Position numbers and translations under genes: made by a program. Shown piece after piece: positions 16,128 through 22,932 of a DNA stretch of 64,000 nt. The number at the start of each line of letters is the position of its first letter. Within the stretch, counting starts at the first letter, position 1. Below the pieces are notes generated by a model. It did not search any database, was not told the DNA's origin, and saw only the letters and a program-made list of their open reading frames with translations. This stretch comes from Dehalogenimonas alkenigignens (GTDB lineage Bacteria > Chloroflexota > Dehalococcoidia > Dehalococcoidales > Dehalococcoidaceae), in contig NZ_KQ758903.1 of NCBI RefSeq assembly GCF_001466665.1, positions 617,684 through 681,683 on the forward strand, read 5' to 3'.

Positions 16128-16285
16128 AGAGGGAACTCCACGTCCTCGCCCTTGAGGGCTTTTCTCACCGTGGACAGAGCCCAGGCACCCAGGGCGACCA
16201 TCATGGCGACGCCGATAACGGCCGAAAACGCCGATTGCCAGAACATCGGCTGATAGTTGTTGTACTCTGCGGGATAGCTGGTCAC
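16124..16285 (-). CDS. Small membrane protein, 53 residues, GTG start
   Basis: A GTG overlapping the upstream stop (GTGA) opens a 53-codon frame whose stop overlaps the next ATG (ATGA). The product starts MTSYPAEYNNYQPMFWQSAF and continues SAVIGVAMMVALGAWALSTV as one membrane helix, then a charged tail (RKALKGEDVEFPL). The overlapping stop/start signals on both sides and the Tyr/Gln-rich N-terminus, as in other short proteins of this module, make it convincing despite its size. Confidence 0.65.
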   Translation of the reverse strand: MTSYPAEYNNYQPMFWQSAFSAVIGVAMMVALGAWALSTVRKALKGEDVEFPL

Positions 16286-16782
16286 GATTTAGCCTCGGGC
16301 AGTTTCTTGGGTTTTGAAGGGGACGTTAGCGGCTTCATCACCTGCATCAGGATGAACATGACCAGAAGCATCATGCCCATGTTGATGAGCCTGCTGATGA
16401 GATTTTTCACGTCTTCCGGGATGAGCCACCAGATGACGGTGCCGACCAGCGGCGGCAGGGCGATGAAGCCGATGATGCCGGCGATAATTGGCAGCCAGGC
16501 CATACCCTTCTGCCAGGCGAGATAGACGGCAGGTTTATCGGGATCGGCATGGACGATATAGCTGTTGCCGGACCAGTGCTCGACGCCGGCATTGGTAAAA
16601 GCCTGCTCTATCTCTGCTAAAGTCTCGGCCGAAGGAAAATCCTCGAAATCGAGCCGGGCTAAGAAAAGAGCGCCTTCGTCTGAGCTCTCTTCGAGCGGGG
16701 CGAAGGCGCCCAGTCCTTCAATGCTGCCGGCAATTCCCAGAGGTATCGCCCGGTAGCCCGGCGGCACCATCGCATAGGGCAT
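16282..16782 (-). CDS. Membrane protein with soluble N-domain and Met-rich helix
   Basis: A 166-residue protein. Residues 1-90 are soluble and look like a small alpha/beta domain (FLARLDFEDFPSAETLAEIE, HWSGNSYIVHADP). Two hydrophobic regions follow: WLPIIAGIIGFIALPPLVGT and a Met-rich helix INMGMMLLVMFILMQVM, then a basic Pro/Lys tail (SKPKKLPEAKS). The overall scheme, soluble head plus Met-rich helix plus basic tail, repeats that of its downstream neighbours. No family is recognised. Confidence 0.6.
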   Translation of the reverse strand: MPYAMVPPGYRAIPLGIAGSIEGLGAFAPLEESSDEGALFLARLDFEDFPSAETLAEIEQAFTNAGVEHWSGNSYIVHADPDKPAVYLAWQKGMAWLPIIAGIIGFIALPPLVGTVIWWLIPEDVKNLISRLINMGMMLLVMFILMQVMKPLTSPSKPKKLPEAKS

Positions 16783-16799
16783 GGGAAGCCTCCCTACGC

Positions 16800-17396
16800 T
16801 TAGACCAGCCGCCTGGCCTTGCGGCCGTACGGACTGAGGGTCACCTTTCGAGCCGCGGTGGTACCGCCGGCGGCGGTCACCGTGGCGATCACCGTCAACT
16901 TGTCGCCGCCAACAAGCCGGAGATCGGCGCCGAGCTGCCCGGCCGCGGACAGGTCATAGTTGGTGTTACCGCCTGCCGCCTGGTCGGTGCCCAGGTACTT
17001 CTTGTCAATGGCGTCCGTCTTCGGGAACTTCGAGACGCGGATGTTGCCGGAGACCTCGGCCTCGGTGACGAGGTTGAGGCGGTTCAAGAACCACACCTCG
17101 CCAGCCGGCACTTCCAGCTCGACGGTCTTCACCGTGTCCTGGGCGGATGCGTCAGGTACTGTCACCTCGACCTTATCGCGCTCGTCGATCCTGTCCTCGG
17201 TATGGATGGCTTCAGCGTTAAGCAGGGCCTCGCGAAGGACCTGGAGCGGCAAGCCCATCCAGGCGCCGGACTCGTTGTCGTAAACGCCGATTAAGGCAAG
17301 CGACTGCCCCAGCGGGGGCACCCAGCCCTTGGGAGGCCGCGCCCCGGGATAACCCGGGTATTGCTGCGGGATATTCTCTTTCGTCATGAATTTCAT
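16800..17396 (-). CDS. Beta-sandwich structural-like protein, capsid/coat candidate
   Basis: A 198-residue soluble protein. After a Pro/Gly/Tyr-rich N-terminus (QQYPGYPGARPPKGW) comes a helical stretch, then a run of beta strands: TVKTVELEVPAGEVWFLNRL, SGNIRVSKFP, LRLVGGDKLTVIATVTAAGG. Such a single beta-sandwich with a PAGE-x-W-x-L turn is typical of small virion proteins. It lies directly after the two most Met-rich membrane peptides. I consider it a good coat-protein candidate, but this rests on pattern alone. Confidence 0.5.
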   Translation of the reverse strand: MKFMTKENIPQQYPGYPGARPPKGWVPPLGQSLALIGVYDNESGAWMGLPLQVLREALLNAEAIHTEDRIDERDKVEVTVPDASAQDTVKTVELEVPAGEVWFLNRLNLVTEAEVSGNIRVSKFPKTDAIDKKYLGTDQAAGGNTNYDLSAAGQLGADLRLVGGDKLTVIATVTAAGGTTAARKVTLSPYGRKARRLV

Positions 17397-17418
17397 TCCT
17401 CCTGTCTAACGGGCTCGC

Positions 17419-17613
17419 CTAGGACTTTGAAGTGATGCCCTTCATCATCGGCATCAGGATGGCCATCATCATCACCATCATGATCATCGGCATCATCGCC
17501 GAGAACATGCCGGTCATGTCGGTGGTCTGAAGGGGATAGTAGCCGCCGACGGTGCCGTACTGGTACTGCTGCGGGCGGATCTGCTGGGTATTGAACTGCT
17601 GCGCGGGATACAT
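17419..17613 (-). CDS. Met-rich membrane peptide A
   Basis: A 64-residue protein with a Gln/Tyr-rich N-terminus (MYPAQQFNTQQIRPQQYQYG) and a C-terminal helix, FSAMMPMIMMVMMMAIL then MPMMKG, in which about half of the residues are methionine. The protein at 17650-17853 has an almost identical C-terminal half, so these are tandem paralogues with diverged N-termini. Copy number and simplicity suggest an abundant membrane subunit of a particle or surface structure. Confidence 0.65.
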   Translation of the reverse strand: MYPAQQFNTQQIRPQQYQYGTVGGYYPLQTTDMTGMFSAMMPMIMMVMMMAILMPMMKGITSKS

Positions 17614-17649
17614 TTTCTAGCTACCTCCTACGTTAGCTTTCGTTTTGGT

Positions 17650-17853
17650 TCAGTCCTTGGACGTGACGCCCTTCATCATGGGCATGATGATAGCCATCAT
17701 CATCACCATCATGATCATCGGCATCATGGCGGAAAACATCCCCGAGAAGGGATCGGTGGTCTGGCTCGGGTAGTAGGCCGAAGGTCCGGCCACCTGCATC
17801 GGACCCGCCTGGCCCGGTGCGAACGGCCCGCTGATTTGCTGTGTCCTGTACAT
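17650..17853 (-). CDS. Met-rich membrane peptide B
   Basis: A 67-residue paralogue of the next gene downstream. The N-terminus differs (MYRTQQISGPFAPGQAGPMQ) while the helix FSAMMPMIMMVMMMAII and the end MPMMKGVTSKD are nearly the same. A ribosome site (AAGGAGAAAG) precedes the ATG. Conservation of the helix with variable N-terminus suggests that the helix packs in a shared membrane and the N-terminus makes specific contacts. Confidence 0.65.
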   Translation of the reverse strand: MYRTQQISGPFAPGQAGPMQVAGPSAYYPSQTTDPFSGMFSAMMPMIMMVMMMAIIMPMMKGVTSKD

Positions 17854-17894
17854 CGCTTTCTCCTTACTGCTTTCGGTTGATCTTCATGCGCTGG

Positions 17895-17984
17895 CCTGAT
17901 GCCGTCTCCCCCGGGCTACATCCCTCACCGCCGCCGCGACGGCGGTGAGGGATTCAAAACCAGCCTCCAGGGGAGGGCATCAGG
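17895..17984. repeat. Two-tier inverted repeat (cruciform-like)
   Basis: An outer stem pairs CCTGATGCC (17895-17903) with GGCATCAGG (17976-17984) and CTCCCC (17906-17911) with GGGGAG (17970-17975). An inner perfect 13-bp stem pairs TCCCTCACCGCCG (17921-17933) with 17940-17952 around a six-base loop. It lies between the MGxYA short gene and the Met-rich peptides. There is no T-tract, so a processing signal, packaging-type site or recombinase site is as likely as a terminator. Confidence 0.6.
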
Positions 17985-17995
17985 CGAAGGTGGCG

Positions 17996-18208
17996 CTACT
18001 CGAACATGGCGCGCTTGTAGCCGCTAACCATGACCGGACCCTTGCCGTCGACGCCGTCGCGATAATGGCTTACCCGGCCTTCCTTGACCTTGAGGCCGGA
18101 CGGCGCGATGCCGTTCATGCCGGTGCGGAAGGCTTCGGGGGTGGCTTTCTCCTGATAGGCGACGGGGACATTCTTTTCCAGGTCGTTCCAGCTGGCGTAC
18201 TTACCCAT
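17996..18208 (-). CDS. MGxYA-family small protein, short form
   Basis: A 70-residue hydrophilic protein (MGKYASWNDLEKNVPVAYQE...) with a strong AGGAGG ribosome site. It is a shorter paralogue of the protein at 8146-8454: both share MG(K/R)YA, a V-x-Y-(Q/R)-E element, a GM-x-x-IAP-x-G core and a C-terminal AMF. It is the first gene after the strong promoter and hairpin leader at 18.35-18.44 kb, so it should be highly expressed if the leader is read through. Function unknown. Confidence 0.6.
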   Translation of the reverse strand: MGKYASWNDLEKNVPVAYQEKATPEAFRTGMNGIAPSGLKVKEGRVSHYRDGVDGKGPVMVSGYKRAMFE

Positions 18209-18283
18209 ACGGGCACCTCCTATTTAGTCTCGGTCCGTTCGCGGCCGGGACAATTTTCGGGGTGCACCCTGGTCGGAAAGGCA

Positions 18284-18327
18284 AAGGGGTCAGCCTGAAC
18301 TTTACCGATCCAGAGTGCTGACCCCTT
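18284..18327. repeat. 11-bp inverted repeat in the late leader
   Basis: AAGGGGTCAGC (18284-18294) and its exact complement (18317-18327) flank a 22-base centre. On the leftward transcript it lies about 80 bases after the presumed start and about 75 bases before the first gene. It could be an antitermination or protein-binding site; no T-run follows it. Confidence 0.5.
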
Positions 18328-18350
18328 ATCGAAGCCTATGAGCTGCCGTG

Positions 18351-18400
18351 AAAAACAACGAGCCTCGTGAGCCGGGTTTTTCCGGCAAGCTCACGAGGCT
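18351..18400 (-). terminator. Hairpin with T-run directly after the late promoter
   Basis: A perfect 12-bp stem (AGCCTCGTGAGC at 18361-18372 with its complement at 18389-18400) has inner pairing of CCGG/CCGG across AAAAA. On the minus strand it is followed by CGTTGTTTTT, an intrinsic-terminator layout. The predicted transcription start is only about five bases upstream, so the promoter would mainly yield an RNA of roughly 55 bases unless termination is overridden. It would also end transcripts of the cargo gene. Confidence 0.65.
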
Positions 18401-18411
18401 TACGGTTTCAG

Positions 18412-18439
18412 ATTATACAGGCTGTAATTGGCCTGTCAA
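18412..18439 (-). promoter_or_regulatory. Near-consensus sigma-70-type promoter, leftward
   Basis: On the minus strand TTGACA (18439-18434) and TATAAT (18417-18412) are separated by 16 bases, both boxes being perfect matches to the housekeeping consensus. It is the best promoter I see in the window. It lies downstream of the GHKL/nuclease stop and drives leftward into a hairpin leader and then the late module. Confidence 0.75.
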
Positions 18440-18516
18440 TAGGGTGAGGGTATTTTAGCTTTAATTGCTAGTCACCCGATAAAGGCCAACTAATTTCTTG
18501 TATTGTTATGGAGTGG

Positions 18517-20574
18517 TTAGGCTTTGGGGATGCAAACCACGGGTGGTTGTACAGATGAACTTCTTTTTTGTCTCTTAACGATGGCATTGGCCTCATCATT
18601 GTTTGTAACGAGTTTGTCTCTTTCGAGTTCGAGCTTCTCACTAATAAATCTATGGTGAAGATCGAATTCGGTAAATATTTCACTCCACTTTTTCACATAG
18701 ATTCTGTACCGGTTATTTTTGAATACGAGAGATTTTTCGCCATGTGATTGAGCATTCTCGAATTGTCTCTCAATGTGACCTGAGCCATCAAAACAGTTAC
18801 CGATCAGATAGAATTCCCAATGCATATTTGATCCATTAAACATCGGTTCGTTAATAATTACGTTCAAGTACGTATCGACTTGATCCAATTCCTTCTTACC
18901 TAACTTTATAGAAGGATGTTTCAATTCTACAACAATGTTGTTAATAATATCGTGCTGATAGTCCTGACGCACTGCAAATATATCCATCTCCCTGTTCTTA
19001 TCTACGTGATCAATTTGAACAGGTTTCTTTTCACCTCGTAAATAATAAATATACCGTCTCAAAGCCTCTTCGAATTTTGTCTCTGCCGCAGCAACTAAGT
19101 GGTATTGCTCACCAAAAAGCCAATAATGCTTTTCAACTACCGCTTGTATGTGATCTTTTTCATTGGCGTGAAGTGCGGGATTAAAAACAAGTTGCTTTAA
19201 GTCTTCAATGGTCCTATAACGATCCTCGATTAGCCGGATAGTGGAAATAATACTTGAGAGCCGAGTCGCTTTTAGGAGATCCGCGAAATCCTTCCTTTCA
19301 TCAGAATCAAGGCTTACTATTCCTTCGAGAATCTGAAACAACTTGTCTTTTTCATCCGCATCGATAATCAGGTCCAGAAGACCGAACATTGTCTTTTTTT
19401 GTTCTTGATTAAGATTAGAAAATATTTTGGGTTCAATCTGAAATATGCCTTTAACCACATTTTTGAGCTCATCTCTTCGGGCTCTCTCCCAAAGATTGTC
19501 GGAGTTGCATTTTGGGAACACCTGCTCAGATTCTAGGTCAATAACAAGCTTGTCAGCATATTCTGATAGAAATGGTTTTCGTTTCTTTCTAAGAAGCTTG
19601 TCAATTTCTGTCTTTATATATTTGTATTCGTCATCCTTCTTTGAATGCCCAAAGAGCTGGTTTTGGGGTATTGTCTCATCTGTATTAATAATAAAATTGT
19701 CGAATAATTCACTTTTAACAAACACACTGTGATAGTAATGATCGGATTTGTTATTCAGCGTTGTCGTTTCTTTGAAAACTTCATTTTCCTTGGAATCGAT
19801 AAAGTAGTATCTGGAAAATTCGTCATTGATACGGGTATTCCATTGAATATACTTGATTTCAAAGACCAAGCCGGTGGATTGATATGTTTGGCAAAACACA
19901 CCTTTATCGCCGATAATCGAGCTGTAGTCTAAAGCCTTTCCATTAATACTTAAGCAATAACATTTGGATTGATTTAATTCTAAGAACCACCCAAATTCTC
20001 TTTTTAAAAATTCCTTAATATCGGTCTCAAAATTATAGGCGGTTATATTTTTGATACCATCAAACGTAACTGTCGTTCCTGGCAAATCCTCTACTTCTTT
20101 AGGGGGCGTCGAATCATAATGGTTTAACTTATTCGCGTTCGTCTCTATCCGGTATTGATAATTATGACCTTCCGATTGGTAGACTGTATCCCATGTGGCT
20201 TTGAAGGCAAAATGAAAAAATGTAAGCCGGCCAACGCCGTTTTTCCCATGCACAGCTGACGTAAGCTGCGCCTGCATCGTCGAGGCAAGTTTTTCTGATT
20301 CATAAAACGGAACGAATTTCGATGGCAAACGATCATAGGGAATTCCATATCCATTGTCTTTTATCGAAAGAGAAGCAATGTTCCCAATTTCGTTACAAAC
20401 AAAAGACAAATCTACAGAAGTGGCTTTGGCATCAAAGCCATTCCAAATGAACTCTGCTAACGCTTTACAGTAATTGTAATCGCTCAGGGCTTTTTTAATG
20501 CCCGGTACTGTAATCTCAATTTTTGCCATAGCTAAGTCAGTTTTCGGTACATCATGAAACGTAAATGCGGTCAT
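18517..20574 (-). CDS. GHKL ATPase fused to Shedu-like nuclease, defence candidate
   Basis: A 685-residue protein. The N-terminus is a complete Bergerat ATP-binding fold: E41/N45/D48 (EFIWNGFDAKAT), DNGYG at 73-77 and HGKNGVGR at 109-116, as in MORC/Hsp90/MutL-type ATPases. The C-terminal 200 residues begin HYWLFGEQYHL (about 485) and have MDIFAVRQ, then VELKHPS (about 550) and LDQVDTYL, a PD-(D/E)xK nuclease order typical of Shedu SduA/DUF4263. ATGA overlap couples it to the upstream gene. It is visibly richer in A+T than all neighbours, indicating separate acquisition. Antiphage cargo is the inferred role. Confidence 0.8.
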   Translation of the reverse strand: MTAFTFHDVPKTDLAMAKIEITVPGIKKALSDYNYCKALAEFIWNGFDAKATSVDLSFVCNEIGNIASLSIKDNGYGIPYDRLPSKFVPFYESEKLASTMQAQLTSAVHGKNGVGRLTFFHFAFKATWDTVYQSEGHNYQYRIETNANKLNHYDSTPPKEVEDLPGTTVTFDGIKNITAYNFETDIKEFLKREFGWFLELNQSKCYCLSINGKALDYSSIIGDKGVFCQTYQSTGLVFEIKYIQWNTRINDEFSRYYFIDSKENEVFKETTTLNNKSDHYYHSVFVKSELFDNFIINTDETIPQNQLFGHSKKDDEYKYIKTEIDKLLRKKRKPFLSEYADKLVIDLESEQVFPKCNSDNLWERARRDELKNVVKGIFQIEPKIFSNLNQEQKKTMFGLLDLIIDADEKDKLFQILEGIVSLDSDERKDFADLLKATRLSSIISTIRLIEDRYRTIEDLKQLVFNPALHANEKDHIQAVVEKHYWLFGEQYHLVAAAETKFEEALRRYIYYLRGEKKPVQIDHVDKNREMDIFAVRQDYQHDIINNIVVELKHPSIKLGKKELDQVDTYLNVIINEPMFNGSNMHWEFYLIGNCFDGSGHIERQFENAQSHGEKSLVFKNNRYRIYVKKWSEIFTEFDLHHRFISEKLELERDKLVTNNDEANAIVKRQKRSSSVQPPVVCIPKA

Positions 20575-20801
20575 TTTACCTCAAACATGGCTTGATTCCA
20601 ATTACGCCACTTCTTTTCTTGAGCTTCGGCGTAACGCCTCACCGCCTTTGCCGCCCAATCCCTCCATTTAGCTGCCAGCATGTCTTCACTTCGAGATTGA
20701 GCAGCCGCCGGAGGAGACGCCTCCTCCGGCGGTCTTCGCATCTCGTAATCAGCCCTCAGGAGCGCAGCGATAGCGAGCAAGGTAATGTAGTTATTCCACA
20801 T
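20571..20801 (-). CDS. Small protein with AMFE tail
   Basis: A 76-residue protein; its ATG overlaps the upstream stop. Residues 1-16 (MWNNYITLLAIAALLR) are hydrophobic, followed by a Pro/Ala-rich linker and a basic helix (KWRDWAAKAVRRYAEAQEKK). It ends NWNQAMFEVK, like the AMF endings of the two MGxYA proteins. It is translationally coupled to the downstream ATPase/nuclease gene (ATGA). It may be a native element gene next to which the cargo inserted; no family is recognised. Confidence 0.5.
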   Translation of the reverse strand: MWNNYITLLAIAALLRADYEMRRPPEEASPPAAAQSRSEDMLAAKWRDWAAKAVRRYAEAQEKKWRNWNQAMFEVK

Positions 20802-21038
20802 TGATGATCTTGCCTTTGATGCCGAACATCGTGGAAAAGCCCCAGGCCAATTGCTCGCAGAGTTTATCCACCGGCTCGCCAAGGTCGAGTTTCTCATTCG
20901 GGTCCAGGAGATAGAACCTGACCTCGAGCCGGCCTTCCTTCCGGCGCTTGGTGATCTCCATGCCCATATGGCGCCCGACCTCCTGGGCCTGTTCCATTTG
21001 CTGCCGGCTGATGCCGGCCATTCCCGGATTAAACATTA
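20791..21038 (-). CDS. Small hypothetical protein, single-domain
   Basis: An 82-residue protein starting MFNPGMAGISRQQMEQAQEV, with the start overlapping the upstream stop (TAATG). A helical N-terminus is followed by a short alpha/beta region (GRLEVRFYLLDPNEKLDLGE, FGIKGKIINVE). It is soluble, with no recognised family. Its place next to the zinc-finger protein and before the cargo gene suggests it ends the early replication-type module. Confidence 0.55.
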
Positions 21039-21821
21039 CATGCCTCCTTTCTGTTGTTCTGTCTCCCAGCCTTCCGGTACGCCACCGCCACCCCGGCCCG
21101 GGAACATCTGCTGCTCCATCATGCCCCACACCATGTCCATCACCTTGTCGATCCTTTTGGCGTAGGCCTCATCGACCGTCTTCGGCGGCGGTCCCTTGGG
21201 CAACTTCTCCTCGATGTAGCCCAAGACACCGCCGACCGCCTCCTGGGCCGCTTCCCTGGCCATTTCCGAACTGGCGCCCCGGGCCCTGGCCGCCGCGGCA
21301 TCGAGTTCCTCACGAGAGGCGTTCAGCATCCGAAGAAGCGGCTCGAAGCGTTTGGCTTCGGCTTCAGCCTGCGTCTTTTGGATCTGGGCCAGCTCCATCA
21401 CAAGAAGCATTGACGACCGGAGCTTCATCATGCCCCGGAGCTCGCATTCCTCTTCGTAGCTGTCGCCCATGTATCGGCGCAGGACCGCCTCCGGGGAGAT
21501 GACCTCGCTCTGCTTGTACGTCGCCGGCAGGGCGCTTGATTGGGCGTCGGCTGCCGGGATCATCTTGGCCAGTTCCTGGCGGACCGTTCTTTCTTTGAAA
21601 TGAAGGTCTTTGGTGAGTTGCTCGAAGCTGTAACCCTGGCCCAGGTACTCCCGGATCTCGGCGGCGATGCTTTCTTCATCGACCTTTACTTCCACCTGTT
21701 CGGGGGCCTGGTTTTCGCTCATGGGCTGTTCATCCTTATTCACCGGATGGGCGCCCGACGTATGACCGCCGAGGGCCTTAATCGATTTAAACTTCCTGTT
21801 GCAGATCTTGCATGTGTACAC
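21036..21821 (-). CDS. C2H2 zinc-finger protein with long helical C-terminus
   Basis: A 261-residue protein with a GTG start behind AGGAGG. The N-terminus is a single C2H2 finger: C4, C7, H20, H25, with KALGGH at the helix (15-20), strikingly like the QALGGH helix known from plant C2H2 proteins. Residues about 50-85 look like a helix-turn-helix (EIREYLGQGYSFEQL, KERTVRQELAKMI). The rest is helical (ELAQIQKTQAEAEAKRFEPL) and ends in a Gly/Met/Gln-rich tail. A DNA-binding regulator or nucleoid/packaging protein of the element is inferred. Confidence 0.65.
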   Translation of the reverse strand: MYTCKICNRKFKSIKALGGHTSGAHPVNKDEQPMSENQAPEQVEVKVDEESIAAEIREYLGQGYSFEQLTKDLHFKERTVRQELAKMIPAADAQSSALPATYKQSEVISPEAVLRRYMGDSYEEECELRGMMKLRSSMLLVMELAQIQKTQAEAEAKRFEPLLRMLNASREELDAAAARARGASSEMAREAAQEAVGGVLGYIEEKLPKGPPPKTVDEAYAKRIDKVMDMVWGMMEQQMFPGRGGGGVPEGWETEQQKGGM

Positions 21822-21860
21822 TTCCTGCCTCCTGTGACCGGCGCCGCGCCGGGTAAAAAG

Positions 21861-22019
21861 TCAACGAACCATCCTGTGGAACGTACAGGCCGTGACTACA
21901 GTGTAAATACCCGCTGTAAATACCCGCCTGTGAATACCCGAAATTGACTTCATATCCCGGATTCTTCTCCCCAGGGGGTCACCCCCTCCCCATCGTCCGG
22001 CGAGTCGCCCAGAACTCAT
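21861..22019 (-). CDS. Possible 52-residue protein over the 13-bp repeats
   Basis: An ATG overlapping the ATPase stop (ATGA) opens a 52-codon basic frame (MSSGRLAGRWGGGDPLGRRI...). The overlap is like other junctions of the operon, but the C-terminal half is encoded by tandem 13-bp DNA repeats and composition is not convincing. It may be a chance frame over a regulatory repeat region. Confidence 0.25.
   Translation of the reverse strand: MSSGRLAGRWGGGDPLGRRIRDMKSISGIHRRVFTAGIYTVVTACTFHRMVR
21902..21941. repeat. Three tandem 13-bp repeats (TGTAAATACCCGC)
   Basis: Two exact copies of TGTAAATACCCGC (21902-21914 and 21915-21927) are followed by a third with one change (TGTGAATACCCG, 21929-21940). 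They lie in the gap between the ATPase gene and the zinc-finger gene. Short tandem direct repeats of this kind are typical iterons or operators; the adjacent zinc-finger protein is an obvious candidate reader. Confidence 0.65.
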
Positions 22020-22930
22020 TTTGTTCCTCCTTCCAAAAGTAATTTGATTGCCTTTTCTACGCCGAGTTGAGGGGCGAGGCGCGCTACCCTTATGGCATCT
22101 CGGACGTTCTGGGTGAGGCCGTCTAGGCGGCCGGCGATCTCTACGGCAAGCTCGGCACTTAAGCCTTCGCATCGCACCAGCACGCCCTGTACCACAGTGA
22201 GATATTCCGCCCGGCCGTAAGGAAAGAGCTGCCGGATGGCAAACCGCGACCTCAGCTCCGGCGACAGTTTTTCGCTTCTGTTGGATGCGGCAATCACTCG
22301 AATGGGATTACTCAGGTTGAGCTCACGGCCTCTTTTGGCTCGCACCAATCGCCCGCCTTCCATCATAGTGAGAAGCGCCGCGGTGTCGGCGGAGTTCATC
22401 TTGTCGATCTCATCAATAAGAAGAATCCCCGGCTCCCGCTCGGCCACCAGGTCCCATAGCCCGGCCTTCGAAGTGGCTGATCCCACTAGCCAGATGGCTT
22501 TCTCGCCGCCCGCCCTTTCGATGTCCCACAGAAACAGCGTCTTGGCCAGCGCCGGCGGACCGGTGAGGAGCACGTGCACCGGCTTTTCGGCAAGGAGCGA
22601 GGCCCTCAGAAGCTCTTTTACGCCGTCATGGCCGATGATGTCCCCGAAAAGAGAGTCGGTCTCGGCTGGTTTTGGCTCCTGGCGCGTCTGGGGCGGTGCG
22701 TTTTCGGCTGAAAGAAGGCTTCTGCCCATTTCGCTCAACCGGTAACCGGTATGGGAGTTGGAGCGGAAGACGTTTTCGAGGTAGCCGTCCTTGAAAAGCC
22801 GGGAGAGCGTCGCTGGCCAGATGCGGACCTGCCGCCAGCCCCAGCCGATGCGGTAGTCCTTGTCCATGTCGACCGAGTCTTCAAACCGTGCGATCTCCGA
22901 AAGCAACTCCAGGGTGTTGTCGTCCTTCAT
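22016..22930 (-). CDS. MoxR-like AAA+ ATPase with N-terminal winged helix
   Basis: A 304-residue protein; ATG at 22930 follows a GGAGGTGG site. Residues 1-75 look like a winged helix (WPATLSRLFKDGYLENV, TGYRLSEMGRSLLS). The AAA+ core has Walker A GPPALAKT (124-131), Walker B LLIDEID (170-176), sensor 1 AASNRSEK and an arginine-rich SPELRSRF. This resembles MoxR/McrB-like ATPases that remodel protein complexes. A J-domain protein is encoded two bases upstream, so a remodelling/assembly or packaging machine is inferred. It is the only ATPase in the element besides the helicase and the GHKL protein. Confidence 0.82.
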   Translation of the reverse strand: MKDDNTLELLSEIARFEDSVDMDKDYRIGWGWRQVRIWPATLSRLFKDGYLENVFRSNSHTGYRLSEMGRSLLSAENAPPQTRQEPKPAETDSLFGDIIGHDGVKELLRASLLAEKPVHVLLTGPPALAKTLFLWDIERAGGEKAIWLVGSATSKAGLWDLVAEREPGILLIDEIDKMNSADTAALLTMMEGGRLVRAKRGRELNLSNPIRVIAASNRSEKLSPELRSRFAIRQLFPYGRAEYLTVVQGVLVRCEGLSAELAVEIAGRLDGLTQNVRDAIRVARLAPQLGVEKAIKLLLEGGTK

Positions 22931-22932
22931 CG

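Larger units (their letters stand above)
18209..18516. promoter_or_regulatory. Late-module leader region
   Basis: This 308-base gap holds, in leftward order, a near-consensus promoter (18412-18439), a 12-bp hairpin with a following T-run (18351-18400) and an 11-bp inverted repeat (18284-18327), ending at the ribosome site of the MGxYA short gene. No coding frame is supported. It separates the cargo gene from the late structural-like module and probably controls how much transcription enters that module. Confidence 0.6.

Noticed and set aside
17419-17853. Low-complexity artefact instead of genes for the Met-rich peptides
   Set aside because: Both frames have ribosome sites, the same C-terminal helix and different N-termini, and similar helices end larger real proteins; they are treated as genes.
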